Part shown: piece after piece, positions 41,928 through 50,786 of the stretch
Layout: each line of letters starts with the position of its first letter
Numbering within the stretch: the stretch's first letter is position 1
Origin: Streptomyces rimosus subsp. rimosus
Lineage (GTDB): Bacteria; Actinomycetota; Actinomycetes; Streptomycetales; Streptomycetaceae
NCBI RefSeq assembly: GCF_000720725.1
Contig: NZ_JOCQ01000001.1
Span: forward strand, 158,811-222,810
Length of the DNA: 64,000 nucleotides
Reading direction: 5' to 3'
Made by a program: the position numbers and the translations under genes
Notes under the pieces: generated by a model
Told to the model about the DNA's origin: nothing
The model's input: the letters and a program-made list of their open reading frames with translations, nothing else
The model's database searches: none

Positions 41928-42337
41928 GTCCCGGCTCGGCCGACACGAACACCGGCTCGGCCGGTACCGGGGCACCACCCGGGCCACCGGTGTGAGCACC
42001 GCCCGTACCGGGCCTGAAGAACACCTCCGAGCGGCGCCTTGAGCGCCCCACCCGCGACCGGCGCAAGTGACGCGCCGGGAACAGCACCCGCATCGCGCCG
42101 TGGACACCGTCGTACGACCCGCGCCGCCGGCGCCGCCGTACGACCCGCGCCGCCGGCGCCGCCGTACGGCCCGCGCCGAAACGCCACACGGTACGCCTCG
42201 TGTCGAAACGCCACACGATACGTCTCGCGCCGAAGCGCCATACGTATGCCCCGCGCCGCGAGAACCACCCTGTCCCGGCGCCAGGGCGACCTCCACACCC
42301 ACGACCGTTCGGTCGACTCCCAGAAGGGCCAAGCCCG
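41928..42337. other. 410-base spacer between ATPase and permease genes with tandem repeats
   Basis: Unusually long for an ABC ATPase-permease pair. It holds two tandem-repeat arrays (42112-42258). Extended open frames through it read as Arg/Pro-rich repeats. The permease ribosome site is AGAAGGG near 42323. Confidence 0.5.
42112..42258. repeat. Two adjoining tandem arrays (26-bp and 27-bp units)
   Basis: Array one: a 26-base unit starting GTACGACCCGCGCCGCCGG at 42112, exact copy at 42138, and a 15-base partial at 42164. Array two begins directly at 42179: 27-base unit starting AAACGCCACACGGTACGCC, degenerate copies at 42206 and 42233. The shared TACG...CGCGCCG elements suggest the second array arose from the first. 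Confidence 0.8.
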
Positions 42338-43129
42338 ATGGCCACGCTTTCCTATGCCGTCAGCGACTCCATGACGATGCTGCGCCGCAGTCTGAAGCAC
42401 GCACAGCGCTACCCCAGCATGACGATCTCCCTCATCGCGATGCCCCTCGTGATGCTGCTGCTCTTCAATTACGTCTTCGGCGGCGCCCTGGGCAACGGCA
42501 TCGGCGGCATGCCCACCGGCAGCGGCGAGTACATCGACTACATCGCACCCGGCCTCATCCTGATGACCGCGACCTCCGGCTCCCTGGCCACCGCGATCAG
42601 CGTCTGCGTCGACAAGACCGAGGGCATCGTCAACCGCTTCCGCACGATGGCGATCTCCCGCGGATCGTTCCTGACCGGACATGTCCTGGGAACCGTCATC
42701 CAGACGATGGGCAGCATCGCGCTCATCACCGGCACGGCGCTGCTCATGGGCTTCCGGCCCAATGCCACGCCCGTCGAATGGCTCGCAGCCGCCGGGCTCC
42801 TGGCCCTGCTCACCCTGTCGCTGTCCTGGCTCTCGGCGGCGATGGGCCTGATGGCCAAGACGCCGGAGACCGCCAGCAACCTGCCCATGCCGTTCACGCT
42901 GCTGCCGTTCCTCGGCAGCGCGATCGTGCCGCCGGAGTCCATGCCGGCCGGACTGCGCTGGTTCGCCGAGTACCAGCCCTTCACGCCGGTCATCGAGACG
43001 CTGCGCGGGCTGCTGATGGGCACGGAGATCGGCAACAGCGGTCTCATCGCCCTCGCCTGGTGCCTCGGCCTCACCGTGATCGGCTACCTCTGGGCCCGCA
43101 AAACCTTCACCCGCGACGTCACCAGGTGA
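42338..43129 (+). CDS. DrrB-type ABC exporter permease
   Basis: A 263-residue ABC-2 membrane protein with six hydrophobic segments: MTISLIAMPLVMLLLFNYVFGGAL (residues ~28-50), YIDYIAPGLILMTATSGSLATAISV, TGHVLGTVIQTMGSIALITGTALLMGF, LAAAGLLALLTLSLSWLSAAMGLMA, MPFTLLPFLGSAIVPPESM and LIALAWCLGLTVIGYLWARK. The motif NRFRTMAISRGSFLTG is typical of DrrB. ATG at 42338 (MATLSYAVSDS) follows AGAAGGG; the longer frame from 42200 runs through the tandem repeats. Partner of the ATPase at 40854. Confidence 0.9.
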   Translation: MATLSYAVSDSMTMLRRSLKHAQRYPSMTISLIAMPLVMLLLFNYVFGGALGNGIGGMPTGSGEYIDYIAPGLILMTATSGSLATAISVCVDKTEGIVNRFRTMAISRGSFLTGHVLGTVIQTMGSIALITGTALLMGFRPNATPVEWLAAAGLLALLTLSLSWLSAAMGLMAKTPETASNLPMPFTLLPFLGSAIVPPESMPAGLRWFAEYQPFTPVIETLRGLLMGTEIGNSGLIALAWCLGLTVIGYLWARKTFTRDVTR

Positions 43130-43215
43130 CCGGCACCGTCCACCACCTGCCGTCGTACGCCACATCACTGGTCACCGCACTGTTCACCGCACCCCACTCG
43201 TTACCGGAGGACACC

Positions 43216-44559
43216 ATGCACAACGAACCGCCTACGGACTCCTGCCCGTTCACGTCCGTACCGCCCACGTCCGCCTCGGCCGCCTCCGTCCCGCCCGCTT
43301 CCGTACGGCCGGAGCAGCCAGAACAGCCGGAGCCCGGCTCTCAGCACCCCGCCCTCGTCACCGAACTGCCCATGACCCGCACCGCCGGCCGCCCCTTCGA
43401 CCCGTACGAGGGGATGGCGCGGCTGCGCGAGGAGAGCCCGCTGCGCCGGATGCGCTACCCCGACGGGCACCTCGGCTGGCTGGCCACCGGCCACTCCGTG
43501 ATCCGCGCGATCCTGGCCGACCCGCGGTTCAGCTCCCGGTACGAGCTGATGCACTACCCGATCCCGGGCGGCTCCACCGAGGTGCCGCCGGCGCCGATCG
43601 GCGACCTCACCGGGCTCGACGCCCCCGAGCACACCCGCTACCGGCGGCTGCTCGCCGGCAAGTTCACCGTCCGCCGGATGCGCCTGCTCACCGAACGCGT
43701 CGAGCAGGTCGCCGCCGACCATCTCGACGCCATGGCGCGCCGAGGGGGGCCGCTGGACCTCGTGGAGGCGTACGCGCAGCCCATACCGGCGCTGATGATC
43801 TGCGAGCTGCTGGGCGTGCCCTATACCGACCGGGACACCTTCCAGCGCCACGTGCTCAGCATCACGGACCGGGACGTCGCCGAGGACGACCGCATGGCGG
43901 CATACGCCGCGGTTCAGGAATTCCTGCACCAGCTGGTGCTCACCAAGCGCGCGGCCCCCACCGACGACGTGCTCAGCGACCTCACCACCAGCGACCTCAC
44001 GGACGAAGAACTGGCCGGCATCGGGACCTTGCTGCTCGGCGCGGGCCTCGACACCACCGCGAACATGCTGGCGCTCGGCACGTTCGCCCTGCTCACCAAC
44101 CCGGACCAGCTCGCCGCACTGCGCGCCGACCCGGGCCTCGCCGACCAGGCCGTGGAGGAACTGATGCGCTACCTCACCATCGCGGACGTGGGCATCCGGT
44201 CCGCGCTGGAGGACATCGAGCTGCACGGTCAGGTGATCAAGGCAGGCGAAACGGTCACCTTCTCCGCGCACGCCGCCAACCGCGACCCGGCCCGGTTCCC
44301 CGACCCCGACACGCTCGACGTGCACCGCAAGGCCACCGGACACCTGGCCTTCGGCCACGGCGCCCACCAGTGCCTGGGGCAGCAGCTGGCCCGCGTCGAA
44401 ATGCGCGTGGCGTTCCCCGCGCTCGTTTCCCGCTTCCCGTCGCTGCGCCTGGCCGTACCGGCGGAGGAGGTACCGCTGCGCGCCAACTCCAACATCTACG
44501 GGGTGCATCAGCTCCTCGTCACCTGGGACGAGGACGGCCAGGACCGTGGAGAGGGCTGA
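43216..44559 (+). CDS. Cytochrome P450
   Basis: A 447-residue soluble bacterial P450 (CYP105/107-like). After a ~45-residue Pro/Ser leader it has LADPRFSSRYELMHYP, HTRYRRLLAGKFTVRRMRLL, I-helix LLLGAGLDTTANML near residue 274, K-helix EELMRYLT (ExxR), and the heme loop FGHGAHQCLGQQLAR with the Cys near 385. ATG at 43216 follows GGAGG. It is followed 4 bases later by its likely electron donor, a [3Fe-4S] ferredoxin. Substrate unknown; proximity to the DrrAB exporter suggests tailoring or detoxification. Confidence 0.93.
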   Translation: MHNEPPTDSCPFTSVPPTSASAASVPPASVRPEQPEQPEPGSQHPALVTELPMTRTAGRPFDPYEGMARLREESPLRRMRYPDGHLGWLATGHSVIRAILADPRFSSRYELMHYPIPGGSTEVPPAPIGDLTGLDAPEHTRYRRLLAGKFTVRRMRLLTERVEQVAADHLDAMARRGGPLDLVEAYAQPIPALMICELLGVPYTDRDTFQRHVLSITDRDVAEDDRMAAYAAVQEFLHQLVLTKRAAPTDDVLSDLTTSDLTDEELAGIGTLLLGAGLDTTANMLALGTFALLTNPDQLAALRADPGLADQAVEELMRYLTIADVGIRSALEDIELHGQVIKAGETVTFSAHAANRDPARFPDPDTLDVHRKATGHLAFGHGAHQCLGQQLARVEMRVAFPALVSRFPSLRLAVPAEEVPLRANSNIYGVHQLLVTWDEDGQDRGEG

Positions 44560-44563
44560 GTTC

Positions 44564-44785
44564 ATGGAACTGAGCGTCGACCGTGAGCGTTGTTACGGTG
44601 CCGGGATGTGCGTCCTGACCGCTCCCGAGGTCTTCGAGCAGGACGCCGAGGACGGCCGGACACGGCTCCTGAGCCCGCGGCCGCCCCACGAGCACCGGGC
44701 CGCCGCCCGGGAGGCAGCCTGGCTGTGCCCCGTCGCGGCCATCACCGTGACCGAGCAGGACGGGCCGAAGCCGCCCACTCCGTAG
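44564..44785 (+). CDS. [3Fe-4S]-type ferredoxin for the P450
   Basis: A 73-residue ferredoxin, MELSVDRERCYGAGMCVLTAPEVFEQ. Three cluster Cys are visible: CYGAGMC (residues 10 and 16) and the last in WLCPVAAI; where a fourth Cys would make [4Fe-4S], residue 13 is Ala. This is the standard partner of actinobacterial P450s. ATG at 44564 follows GAGAGGG, 4 bases past the P450 stop. Confidence 0.93.
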   Translation: MELSVDRERCYGAGMCVLTAPEVFEQDAEDGRTRLLSPRPPHEHRAAAREAAWLCPVAAITVTEQDGPKPPTP

Positions 44786-45140
44786 CGGCCGATGCGACGG
44801 CGTACGCCGATGCGCCGACTGCCGACTGCGAGCCGGGACTACGCACCACCGCGCGCACAACAAACCCGATACGGCTTCTACGGGTTAACCGTCCCAACGC
44901 TGCACAGCTTCTACGGCATCGGAACAACAACACAACTGCTGACCACCTCACCATGAACAGCCGCCCCATTCCCGGGGCGGCTGTTCGGCCGTTCCCGGCA
45001 CCCCCGGAAATGCTCGAACGTGAGTTCTTTTATTGCTATATGCTCCCGCTGTCACCACGCGACCGCTTCCGTCCCCGCCGTGACGCAGCACGGCGCCGGG
45101 ACATGAGGTGAGTCGGTCACGTCATCGAGCTGGGGGGCCA
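44786..45140. other. Spacer between ferredoxin and protease genes
   Basis: About 355 bases. It contains the terminator at 44955-44985 and, near 45020-45050, an AT-rich stretch (TTCTTTTATTGCTATATGC) that is the likely protease promoter. No gene recognised. Confidence 0.45.
44955..44985 (+). terminator. Terminator of the P450-ferredoxin unit
   Basis: GAACAGCCGCCCC pairs perfectly with GGGGCGGCTGTTC (13 bp) around a short ATTCC-type loop, 170 bases after the ferredoxin stop. Confidence 0.75.
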
Positions 45141-46466
45141 GTGAAGAGACCCATGAAGACCGCTTTGACGCTGGGCACGGCAGGTATCGCGCTGTTCGCC
45201 ACCATGGCGCCCGCCGCCCACGCCGCCCCGGCGTCGCCGCACACGCGCTACACCGAGGCCCAAATAGCCGCGATGGCCCCGGAAAAGCAGGCGCAACTGC
45301 TCGCGCCCCTGCGCGCGATAGCCGACGCGGCCGACCGCGCGGGCTCGGGCAGCCAGGCGGCCAGCTATGCGGGGGTACGCATCGACGCTCCCCGGAATAC
45401 CGTCCACGTGTATCTGACCGACCTGTCCCGGGCCGCGAAGTTCATCAAAGCCGCGTCGGCCCTCGACCGCAGGATCGACACCGGCAGAATCACCATCGAG
45501 AAAGCCGGTCACACCCGGCAGGCGATGCACGAAGCCCGGGACCGGCTGCTCGCCCAGGAAAAGGCCGGCGACCTGCCCTACAAAATCCACAAGGTGGCGG
45601 TCGCGGCCGACGCTTCGGCATTGGAAGTAGCGGTGGACAAGCCGGACGTGGCGGCCAGGACGGCGGCCGCGGCGCGACGGAATCCCAACGCGCGGAGCCT
45701 CGCTCCGGCGAACGATGTCCCGGTGGCCTTCAAGCAGGGGCAGCGCATCTCTCCCGCCGCCCGGACCTGGGCCGATGTGCGGTGGAAGGACGGCACGCCG
45801 TTCATCGCCGGTGACGTGCTCACCGACGGTTCGCAGTACTGCTCGGCCGGACTCCCGGCCGTACGCAAGAGCGACAACAAGCCGGTCATGGTGACCGCCG
45901 CCCACTGTTTCGCGAACGGCGCGAAGATATACACCGGAGCGGGCGCCACCCCCACCTTCGGCAAGTTCTACGACGGGCTGAACGGCCAGCTCGGCAATTA
46001 CGTCGGTACGGTCAACGGCGTATCCACCAACTGGGACGCCGAGCAGCTCATCGGCGCCGACAACAACGCCGATGTGAGCGAGACGAGCGGCTACAAGCCC
46101 GTCACCGGCGTCGCCTACTCGCACAACGGCGACTTCGTCTGCCAGAACGGCGCCGCGTCCTTCTTCATGAAGCAGGAAACCGTCTGCGGCATCAAGGTCG
46201 TCAACGACGACATCACCTACACCCTGGACACCGGCTGGAAGGTCCGGGGCGTCGAGGGGACCCGGCTGCCCGGCAACCGCTGGACGGTGGCGCACGGCGA
46301 CAGCGGCTCCATGGTCTACACGGCGAACGGTTCCGCACGCCAGGCGCGCGGCATCGTCTCGGCACTGGCGAGCCCGTACGAGACCAACGCCGGCAGCTAC
46401 ATGTACTGGACCGAGGCGACGGACATCTTCAACCACTTCGGCCTGAAGCTCAATCCGAGGACATGA
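45141..46466 (+). CDS. Secreted trypsin/chymotrypsin-like serine protease with pro-region
   Basis: A 441-residue S1-type protease. Residues 1-28 are a signal peptide (VKRPMKTALTLGTAGIALF, cleaved near AAHA). A ~170-residue pro-region, rich in Ala/Arg and including YTEAQIAAMAPEKQAQLL, precedes the catalytic domain with His in VTAAHCFANG near 254, Asp in NWDAEQLIG near 299 and Ser in AHGDSGSMVY near 387; four Cys can form disulfides. It may be an alpha-lytic-like autoprocessing enzyme. GTG at 45141 with GGGGGG upstream is chosen; ATG at 45153 also possible. Confidence 0.87.
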   Translation: MKRPMKTALTLGTAGIALFATMAPAAHAAPASPHTRYTEAQIAAMAPEKQAQLLAPLRAIADAADRAGSGSQAASYAGVRIDAPRNTVHVYLTDLSRAAKFIKAASALDRRIDTGRITIEKAGHTRQAMHEARDRLLAQEKAGDLPYKIHKVAVAADASALEVAVDKPDVAARTAAAARRNPNARSLAPANDVPVAFKQGQRISPAARTWADVRWKDGTPFIAGDVLTDGSQYCSAGLPAVRKSDNKPVMVTAAHCFANGAKIYTGAGATPTFGKFYDGLNGQLGNYVGTVNGVSTNWDAEQLIGADNNADVSETSGYKPVTGVAYSHNGDFVCQNGAASFFMKQETVCGIKVVNDDITYTLDTGWKVRGVEGTRLPGNRWTVAHGDSGSMVYTANGSARQARGIVSALASPYETNAGSYMYWTEATDIFNHFGLKLNPRT

Positions 46467-46491
46467 GCGCGGGACGCGAGGCCGGCTGAGT

Positions 46492-46536
46492 CCCGTACGG
46501 CCGCCCGGTGCGAGGAGCGCCTGACGGCCGTACGGG
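46492..46536. terminator. Bidirectional terminator between protease and DUF1835 genes
   Basis: CCCGTACGGCCG (46492-46503) and CGGCCGTACGGG (46525-46536) are perfect reverse complements, between convergent genes. Confidence 0.78.
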
Positions 46537-46578
46537 GCAACGCCCGCCCGCGCCGCCACGAAGGCGCCGGAGCCCCGG

Positions 46579-47340
46579 TCAAGCCCGTTTGATCTTCGTG
46601 CGGATCGCGTGTTCACCGTTGCTGACCAGGGGCCCGTCGGCGATGAGCGCGCCGGATTTCACAAGTGCCGCGATCCGCCAGTACAGGGGCGAGTCGGGGA
46701 CGTTCATGGTGGCCATGACGGTGCCGACGACGACGGCGAGGGCGGTTCCCCCGGGTCCGGCGGTGTCGAGGAGGGCGGCGTCGTAGTGGTCCTCCGGCGC
46801 GGAGACGAGGCCGGCGGGGGTGGCGACGCGAAAGGTGGCGTTCTCCTGCTTCAGCCGCTGCCATGCCGCGCGGGCGGCGCGCCGCTCGATGTCCGCGACC
46901 GGGCGCGCATCGGCCAGCAGGGGTACGAACTCTTCCGGGTGGCGGGCCCCGACCGGGCCGGGCACCTGGACCATGTCGAAGGGCCGGTCCTGGAGACGGT
47001 CGCAGATCGCGTGGAAGAAGGCGAGTTCGTGCTGGGCCGCGGTGCTGAACCACACCACCAGATGACCGGCGGCGTCGGCCCGCTCCCAGAACGCCGTCGG
47101 CGTCAGGGACTGCGTCAGTGTCAGTCCGTCCGACGGGATGCCTTCCAGCCGGCGGTGCGGAAGTACGGTCTGCCACCACTGGGCGCGGGTCGCCGGATCG
47201 TCCGGCCGCAGCGGCCCCATGCCGAGGTCATCGGGGTACGCCTGGACCGGGCCGACGGGATCGTCGGAGGTGTCGGCTCCCAGAGCGGCCCGCAGGGATT
47301 CGGCCGCGGAATCGCCGGGCACCAGGTGCAAGGTCTCCAT
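46579..47340 (-). CDS. DUF1835/DUF3658-type protein
   Basis: A 253-residue protein starting METLHLVPGDSAAESLRAALG, the DUF1835 opening, with DDLGMGPLRPDD and a later VVWFSTAAQHELAFFHAICDRLQ block; the C-terminal part (SPLYWRIAALVKSGALIADGPL) fits the DUF3658 partner domain, an HTH-like fold. Function unknown. ATG at 47340 fits the family start; an ATG at 47406, 6 bases past the upstream stop, would couple it to the monooxygenase but adds 22 atypical residues. Third gene of the TetR-monooxygenase unit. Confidence 0.72.
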   Translation of the reverse strand: METLHLVPGDSAAESLRAALGADTSDDPVGPVQAYPDDLGMGPLRPDDPATRAQWWQTVLPHRRLEGIPSDGLTLTQSLTPTAFWERADAAGHLVVWFSTAAQHELAFFHAICDRLQDRPFDMVQVPGPVGARHPEEFVPLLADARPVADIERRAARAAWQRLKQENATFRVATPAGLVSAPEDHYDAALLDTAGPGGTALAVVVGTVMATMNVPDSPLYWRIAALVKSGALIADGPLVSNGEHAIRTKIKRA

Positions 47341-47411
47341 GGTGCCAGCGTGCCTGATGGTGCGGCGACCGGTCCAGTCTGACCAGGTATGCCCTCTTGC
47401 GGTCATGCTGT

Positions 47412-48866
47412 TCAGGCCGCCTTGAACCAGGTCCCCAGCGCGTCGTACAGGCCATCGTCGGTTGTGCCTTGCCAGGCGACATAGCAGTCGGGCCGGAGGA
47501 GCAGCGCGGTGTCGAGTTCCGGGACGGTCACGGTGTCGACCTGAGACGCGTAAGCGCCCGTATCGAGGGTGCCGGTGGGGTCCAGGAGGAGCGGGCGGCC
47601 GGTGCGGGTCAGTGCGCGCAGGCCCGGCAGGTCCGGTGCCCACCGGCCGACGAGCGGGCCGGTCGCCGGCCCCATGTCGTAGGTGATGTCCGCACCGGAG
47701 AGCAGATCCGCGAGGTGCTGCCGGGTCGCGGGCTGGACGAGCAGTTCCCCGAACAGCTCGCGCAACGCCGTCACATCGCCGCCCGGGCGGGTGAGCAGCG
47801 ATTGGGCCTGGGTGTGCATGGCGACCCGCCGCGCCACCGGGGCCCGCTCCGGCTCGTAGGTGTCCAGCAGCCCTTCCGGCGCGTGGCCGCGCAGTGCCGC
47901 GGCCAGCTTCCAGCCGAGATTCACCGCGTCCTGCAGGCCCATGTTGAGCCCCGGGCCGCCGATCGCCGAGTGCACGTGCGCGGCGTCCCCGAGCAGGAAC
48001 ACGCGGCCCGCCCGGTACCGCGCGGCGATCCTGGTGTTGCCGCCGGACAACCGCCTCATCAGGTGCGGCCCCGGTCCGGCGGGCGGGCCGAGCGGTACGT
48101 CCACGCCGAGTACGCGGGAAGCGCTGGCCCGGAGATCGTCGAGCGAGGCCTCGCCCTCGGCCGGCCGCCCCCACTCCACCGTGGTGATCAGCGGAGCGCC
48201 GTCCGGGAACGGCCCCCAGGTGATCAGTCCGTGTGCGGTGCGCAGGTGGTGGAACGGCGGTACGACACCGAAACCGGGTACGGTCAGGCTGCCCTCGGCA
48301 CCGACCATGTCCGCGGGCACGCTCACGTGACCGGCGCGCGATACGGAGTCGTCCGCGGTCACGCCGGGGAACCCGATCCCGGCGAGCTTGCGTACCGTAC
48401 TGTGCCCGCCGTCGGCGCCGACCAGGAACGCCGCTTCGACGGGCGCCCGTCCGCGCAGCTCGACCGTCACCGACTTCCCGTCCTGCGCCAGGCCGGTGAC
48501 CTCGTGCCCGTGGCGGATCTCGACGCCCAGTTCGGCGGCGCGCTCGGCGAGCATGCGCTGGATCCGGCGCTGCGGCACCATCAGCGTGTGCAGCGGGTTG
48601 TCCGGCAGATCGTGCAGGTCGAGCGGGAACGCGCCGAATACGAAGCGCGGCGTCGGTTCGGGCGTGGCGCCCGGCGTGGTGAGGCGCTCGTACAGTCCGC
48701 GCCGGTCGAGCATCCGGACGACCTGGCCGACCAGGCCGTTCGCGCGTTGCTCGGTGGTCGGTTCGGTGCGGCGTTCCACGACGAGCGGGCGCGCGCCGGC
48801 CAGGGCGAGTTCGCAGGCCAGCATCAAGCCGTTGGGCCCGGCGCCTGCGATGACGACGTCGATCAT
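47412..48866 (-). CDS. FAD-dependent aromatic monooxygenase
   Basis: A 484-residue class A flavoprotein hydroxylase. GAGPNGLMLACELALAG is the Rossmann FAD motif, LVGADGGHSTVRKLAGI the DG motif, and RVFLLGDAAHVHSAIGGPGLNMGLQDAVNLGWKLA the second FAD (GD) motif; a ~100-residue thioredoxin-like C-terminal part follows. Family members hydroxylate phenols, polyketides or rifamycin. ATG at 48866 with AGGAA upstream. It lies 71 bases after the TetR gene in the same direction and is probably repressed by it, which suggests inducible detoxification. Confidence 0.88.
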   Translation of the reverse strand: MIDVVIAGAGPNGLMLACELALAGARPLVVERRTEPTTEQRANGLVGQVVRMLDRRGLYERLTTPGATPEPTPRFVFGAFPLDLHDLPDNPLHTLMVPQRRIQRMLAERAAELGVEIRHGHEVTGLAQDGKSVTVELRGRAPVEAAFLVGADGGHSTVRKLAGIGFPGVTADDSVSRAGHVSVPADMVGAEGSLTVPGFGVVPPFHHLRTAHGLITWGPFPDGAPLITTVEWGRPAEGEASLDDLRASASRVLGVDVPLGPPAGPGPHLMRRLSGGNTRIAARYRAGRVFLLGDAAHVHSAIGGPGLNMGLQDAVNLGWKLAAALRGHAPEGLLDTYEPERAPVARRVAMHTQAQSLLTRPGGDVTALRELFGELLVQPATRQHLADLLSGADITYDMGPATGPLVGRWAPDLPGLRALTRTGRPLLLDPTGTLDTGAYASQVDTVTVPELDTALLLRPDCYVAWQGTTDDGLYDALGTWFKAA

Positions 48867-48937
48867 GGGCGGGTTCCTCTTCCGCGCAGGGGGCATCGGC
48901 CCGGCGGCCCGCCGGGCTCTCTGTCCGTGGTCGGATG

Positions 48938-49543
48938 TCAGGGGGCGGGCAGGCCCGCCGCGATGCAAGCGAGAGCGTCGGTGAGCAGGCGGCTTGCCGG
49001 GACCGGCGGATCGGTGCGGAGGTGGTGTGCCATGGCGGTGTTGATCGCGGCCATGACCGCGGATGCGACGAGGTGCGGATACAGATCCTGTTCCGGATCC
49101 GTACCGGTGCGGTCGGCGACGGCCGCGGCGATCTCCGCCTCGGCACGGGCCCCGGCCCGCAGCAACTCGCCTTGCACAGCCGGTTCGTCGAGCACCGTGC
49201 GCACGCCCGCTGTCCACTTCGCCGGGTCGGGAGCGGGCTGATCGGCCACTGCTGTGCCGGGCTCGAACTGCGGAAGCACCGCATGGGTGATCGCGTCCCA
49301 CAGCGGCTCCGCCGGCCGCTCGCGCAGCGCCTCGGCGATGCGCAGGCAACGGTCCAGGTGGTGGGTGGCGATCGCCTCGCCCTTGCTGGAGAAGTAGTTG
49401 TTGAACGTGCGCGGCGAGACGCCGGCGGCCTCGGCGATGTCCTCGACCTTGACGTTGTCGAGGCCGCGTTCGGCCGCCAGGCGTAGCGCCGCCCAGCTGA
49501 GCGCGGCGCGCGTCCCGGCCTTCTTCCGTTCCCGCAGTCCCAT
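48938..49543 (-). CDS. TetR-family regulator of the monooxygenase unit
   Basis: A 201-residue regulator with the HTH at residues ~8-55 (RKKAGTRAALSWAALRLAAERG, VKVEDIAEAAGVSPRTFNNYFSSKGEA), the AcrR/MftR-like form. ATG at 49543 (MGLRERKKAG) is chosen because the upstream extension to 49594 would read through the operator palindrome. First gene of the unit with the FAD monooxygenase and DUF1835 genes; a long palindrome precedes it. Confidence 0.88.
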   Translation of the reverse strand: MGLRERKKAGTRAALSWAALRLAAERGLDNVKVEDIAEAAGVSPRTFNNYFSSKGEAIATHHLDRCLRIAEALRERPAEPLWDAITHAVLPQFEPGTAVADQPAPDPAKWTAGVRTVLDEPAVQGELLRAGARAEAEIAAAVADRTGTDPEQDLYPHLVASAVMAAINTAMAHHLRTDPPVPASRLLTDALACIAAGLPAP

Positions 49544-49562
49544 GGAAGGACAGTAGCCGAAG

Positions 49563-49594
49563 TTGCGCGTCACGCAAATATGCGTGGTGCGCAA
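49563..49594. promoter_or_regulatory. 32-bp palindromic operator upstream of the TetR gene
   Basis: Outer arms TTGCGC (49563-49568) and GCGCAA (49589-49594) and inner arms CACGCA (49571-49576) and TGCGTG (49581-49586) are all perfect and symmetric about an AATA centre, with a 2-base mismatch between arms. It lies 20 bases before the TetR start codon. Confidence 0.75.
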
Positions 49595-49634
49595 TTTTAT
49601 GACCGCGGGGAGACTCCGTCAGCCGAGGGGCGGC

Positions 49635-50669
49635 TCAGCCGTCGAGCAGCCGCCACGTGGCGAGGGCGAGCCGTGCCCGCATCAGCCCGGCGGGCTCGGT
49701 GAGTTCGATGCCCAGGGCCTTGCCGATCTGTTCGAGTCGGCGGGCGACGCTGCTGTGATGCAGGTGGAGCAGGTCGGCGGCCCGGCGCAAGGCACCGGTG
49801 GCGCAGTAGGCGTCCAGAGTCTCCAGGACCTCCGGGTCGGCGGCGAGCCGGGCGATCGCGGCCACGTCGGTGTTGTCCCGCGCCAACTCCTCCGGCACGT
49901 GCGCAAGCAGCGCCAACGCCCCGAGGTCGCGGTAATGGACGACGGGCCGGCCCGGGGTGGTGAAGCGGAGGGCGGTGCGGGCCTGCCGCCAGGACCGGTC
50001 GGGGCTTTCGGCGGCGCCGATGCCCGCGCGTACGTCTGCCGGAAACAGGGCCGGGTCCACGGTGGTGGCCAGGAGGACGCCCACGTCGGTGAGCAGAGCC
50101 GCCTTCACGGGCCGGGCCGGGCAGATCAGGCCGCCGATCCGGTCGAGCGGGAGCCGCGAGCGTACGGCGACGACATGGACCGGCAGGTCGGCGGCGAACC
50201 CCAGGAGCCGCAGCGCGCGGGCCCGGGCCGCCTCGTCGCTGTCGGAGCTGATGACCAGTTCGACGAGGGCGGGGTCGGCCATGGTGGTGCGGGCCGGACC
50301 GTACCGCTCGGCGACCGCGGCGGCGACGATGGCGAGCCGGTCGAGAAGCGCCTCGTCGAGCGCGCCGGGCGGGCCGGGGCGCTCCAGCCACACCGCGCCG
50401 ATCTCCTCCCCGTCGAGGATGACCGGCACCGTGCTGGACGCCGGTGGTGGCGGGGCGGACGCCTGCCTGCCGTCGGGCGCCATGCGGATCGTCCGCCCCG
50501 TGCCGTGGAGCCGGATCCCGGCCACGCATTCGGCCAGGCCCGCCGAGGCCCGGGCGAGGGCCGGGAGATCCACCCGCCGGCGCATCAGCGTGTCGTAGAA
50601 CATGACGATGCGGATCGCGCCTTCGACCTGCGAATCGAACCCCGACAGCCGTACGGCCAGTGCCTCCAT
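49635..50669 (-). CDS. PucR/CdaR-type helix-turn-helix regulator
   Basis: A 344-residue regulator. The C-terminal ~60 residues are the PucR-type HTH (LETLDAYCATGALRRAADLLHLHHSSVARRLEQIGKALGI). The N-terminal half is a GAF-like sensory domain (VPVILDGEEIGAVWLERPGPPG) and the middle a GGDEF-like fold region common in this family. ATG at 50669 lacks a clear ribosome site. It is divergent from the HSL-type hydrolase at 50787 and may control it; ACCCG-A-CGGGT (50735-50745) between them is a candidate site. Confidence 0.8.
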   Translation of the reverse strand: MEALAVRLSGFDSQVEGAIRIVMFYDTLMRRRVDLPALARASAGLAECVAGIRLHGTGRTIRMAPDGRQASAPPPPASSTVPVILDGEEIGAVWLERPGPPGALDEALLDRLAIVAAAVAERYGPARTTMADPALVELVISSDSDEAARARALRLLGFAADLPVHVVAVRSRLPLDRIGGLICPARPVKAALLTDVGVLLATTVDPALFPADVRAGIGAAESPDRSWRQARTALRFTTPGRPVVHYRDLGALALLAHVPEELARDNTDVAAIARLAADPEVLETLDAYCATGALRRAADLLHLHHSSVARRLEQIGKALGIELTEPAGLMRARLALATWRLLDG

Positions 50670-50786
50670 GCCAGGAGGATATGGCCTCCGCGGACGGCGG
50701 GTGAGCGCCGAGCGGCGCGTGAACGGAGCCGGATACCCGACGGGTGGCGGATGATCCCGGGTCCGGCGGCGGTGAGGATGACCGGC

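Noticed and set aside
40566..42258. CRISPR array in the repeat regions
   Set aside because: Units are directly abutting and degenerate, with no unique spacers and no cas genes nearby.
42067..43215. Extension of the P450 frame upstream to 42067
   Set aside because: It would cross the tandem repeats and the DrrB permease gene; the P450 has its own GGAGG and ATG at 43216.
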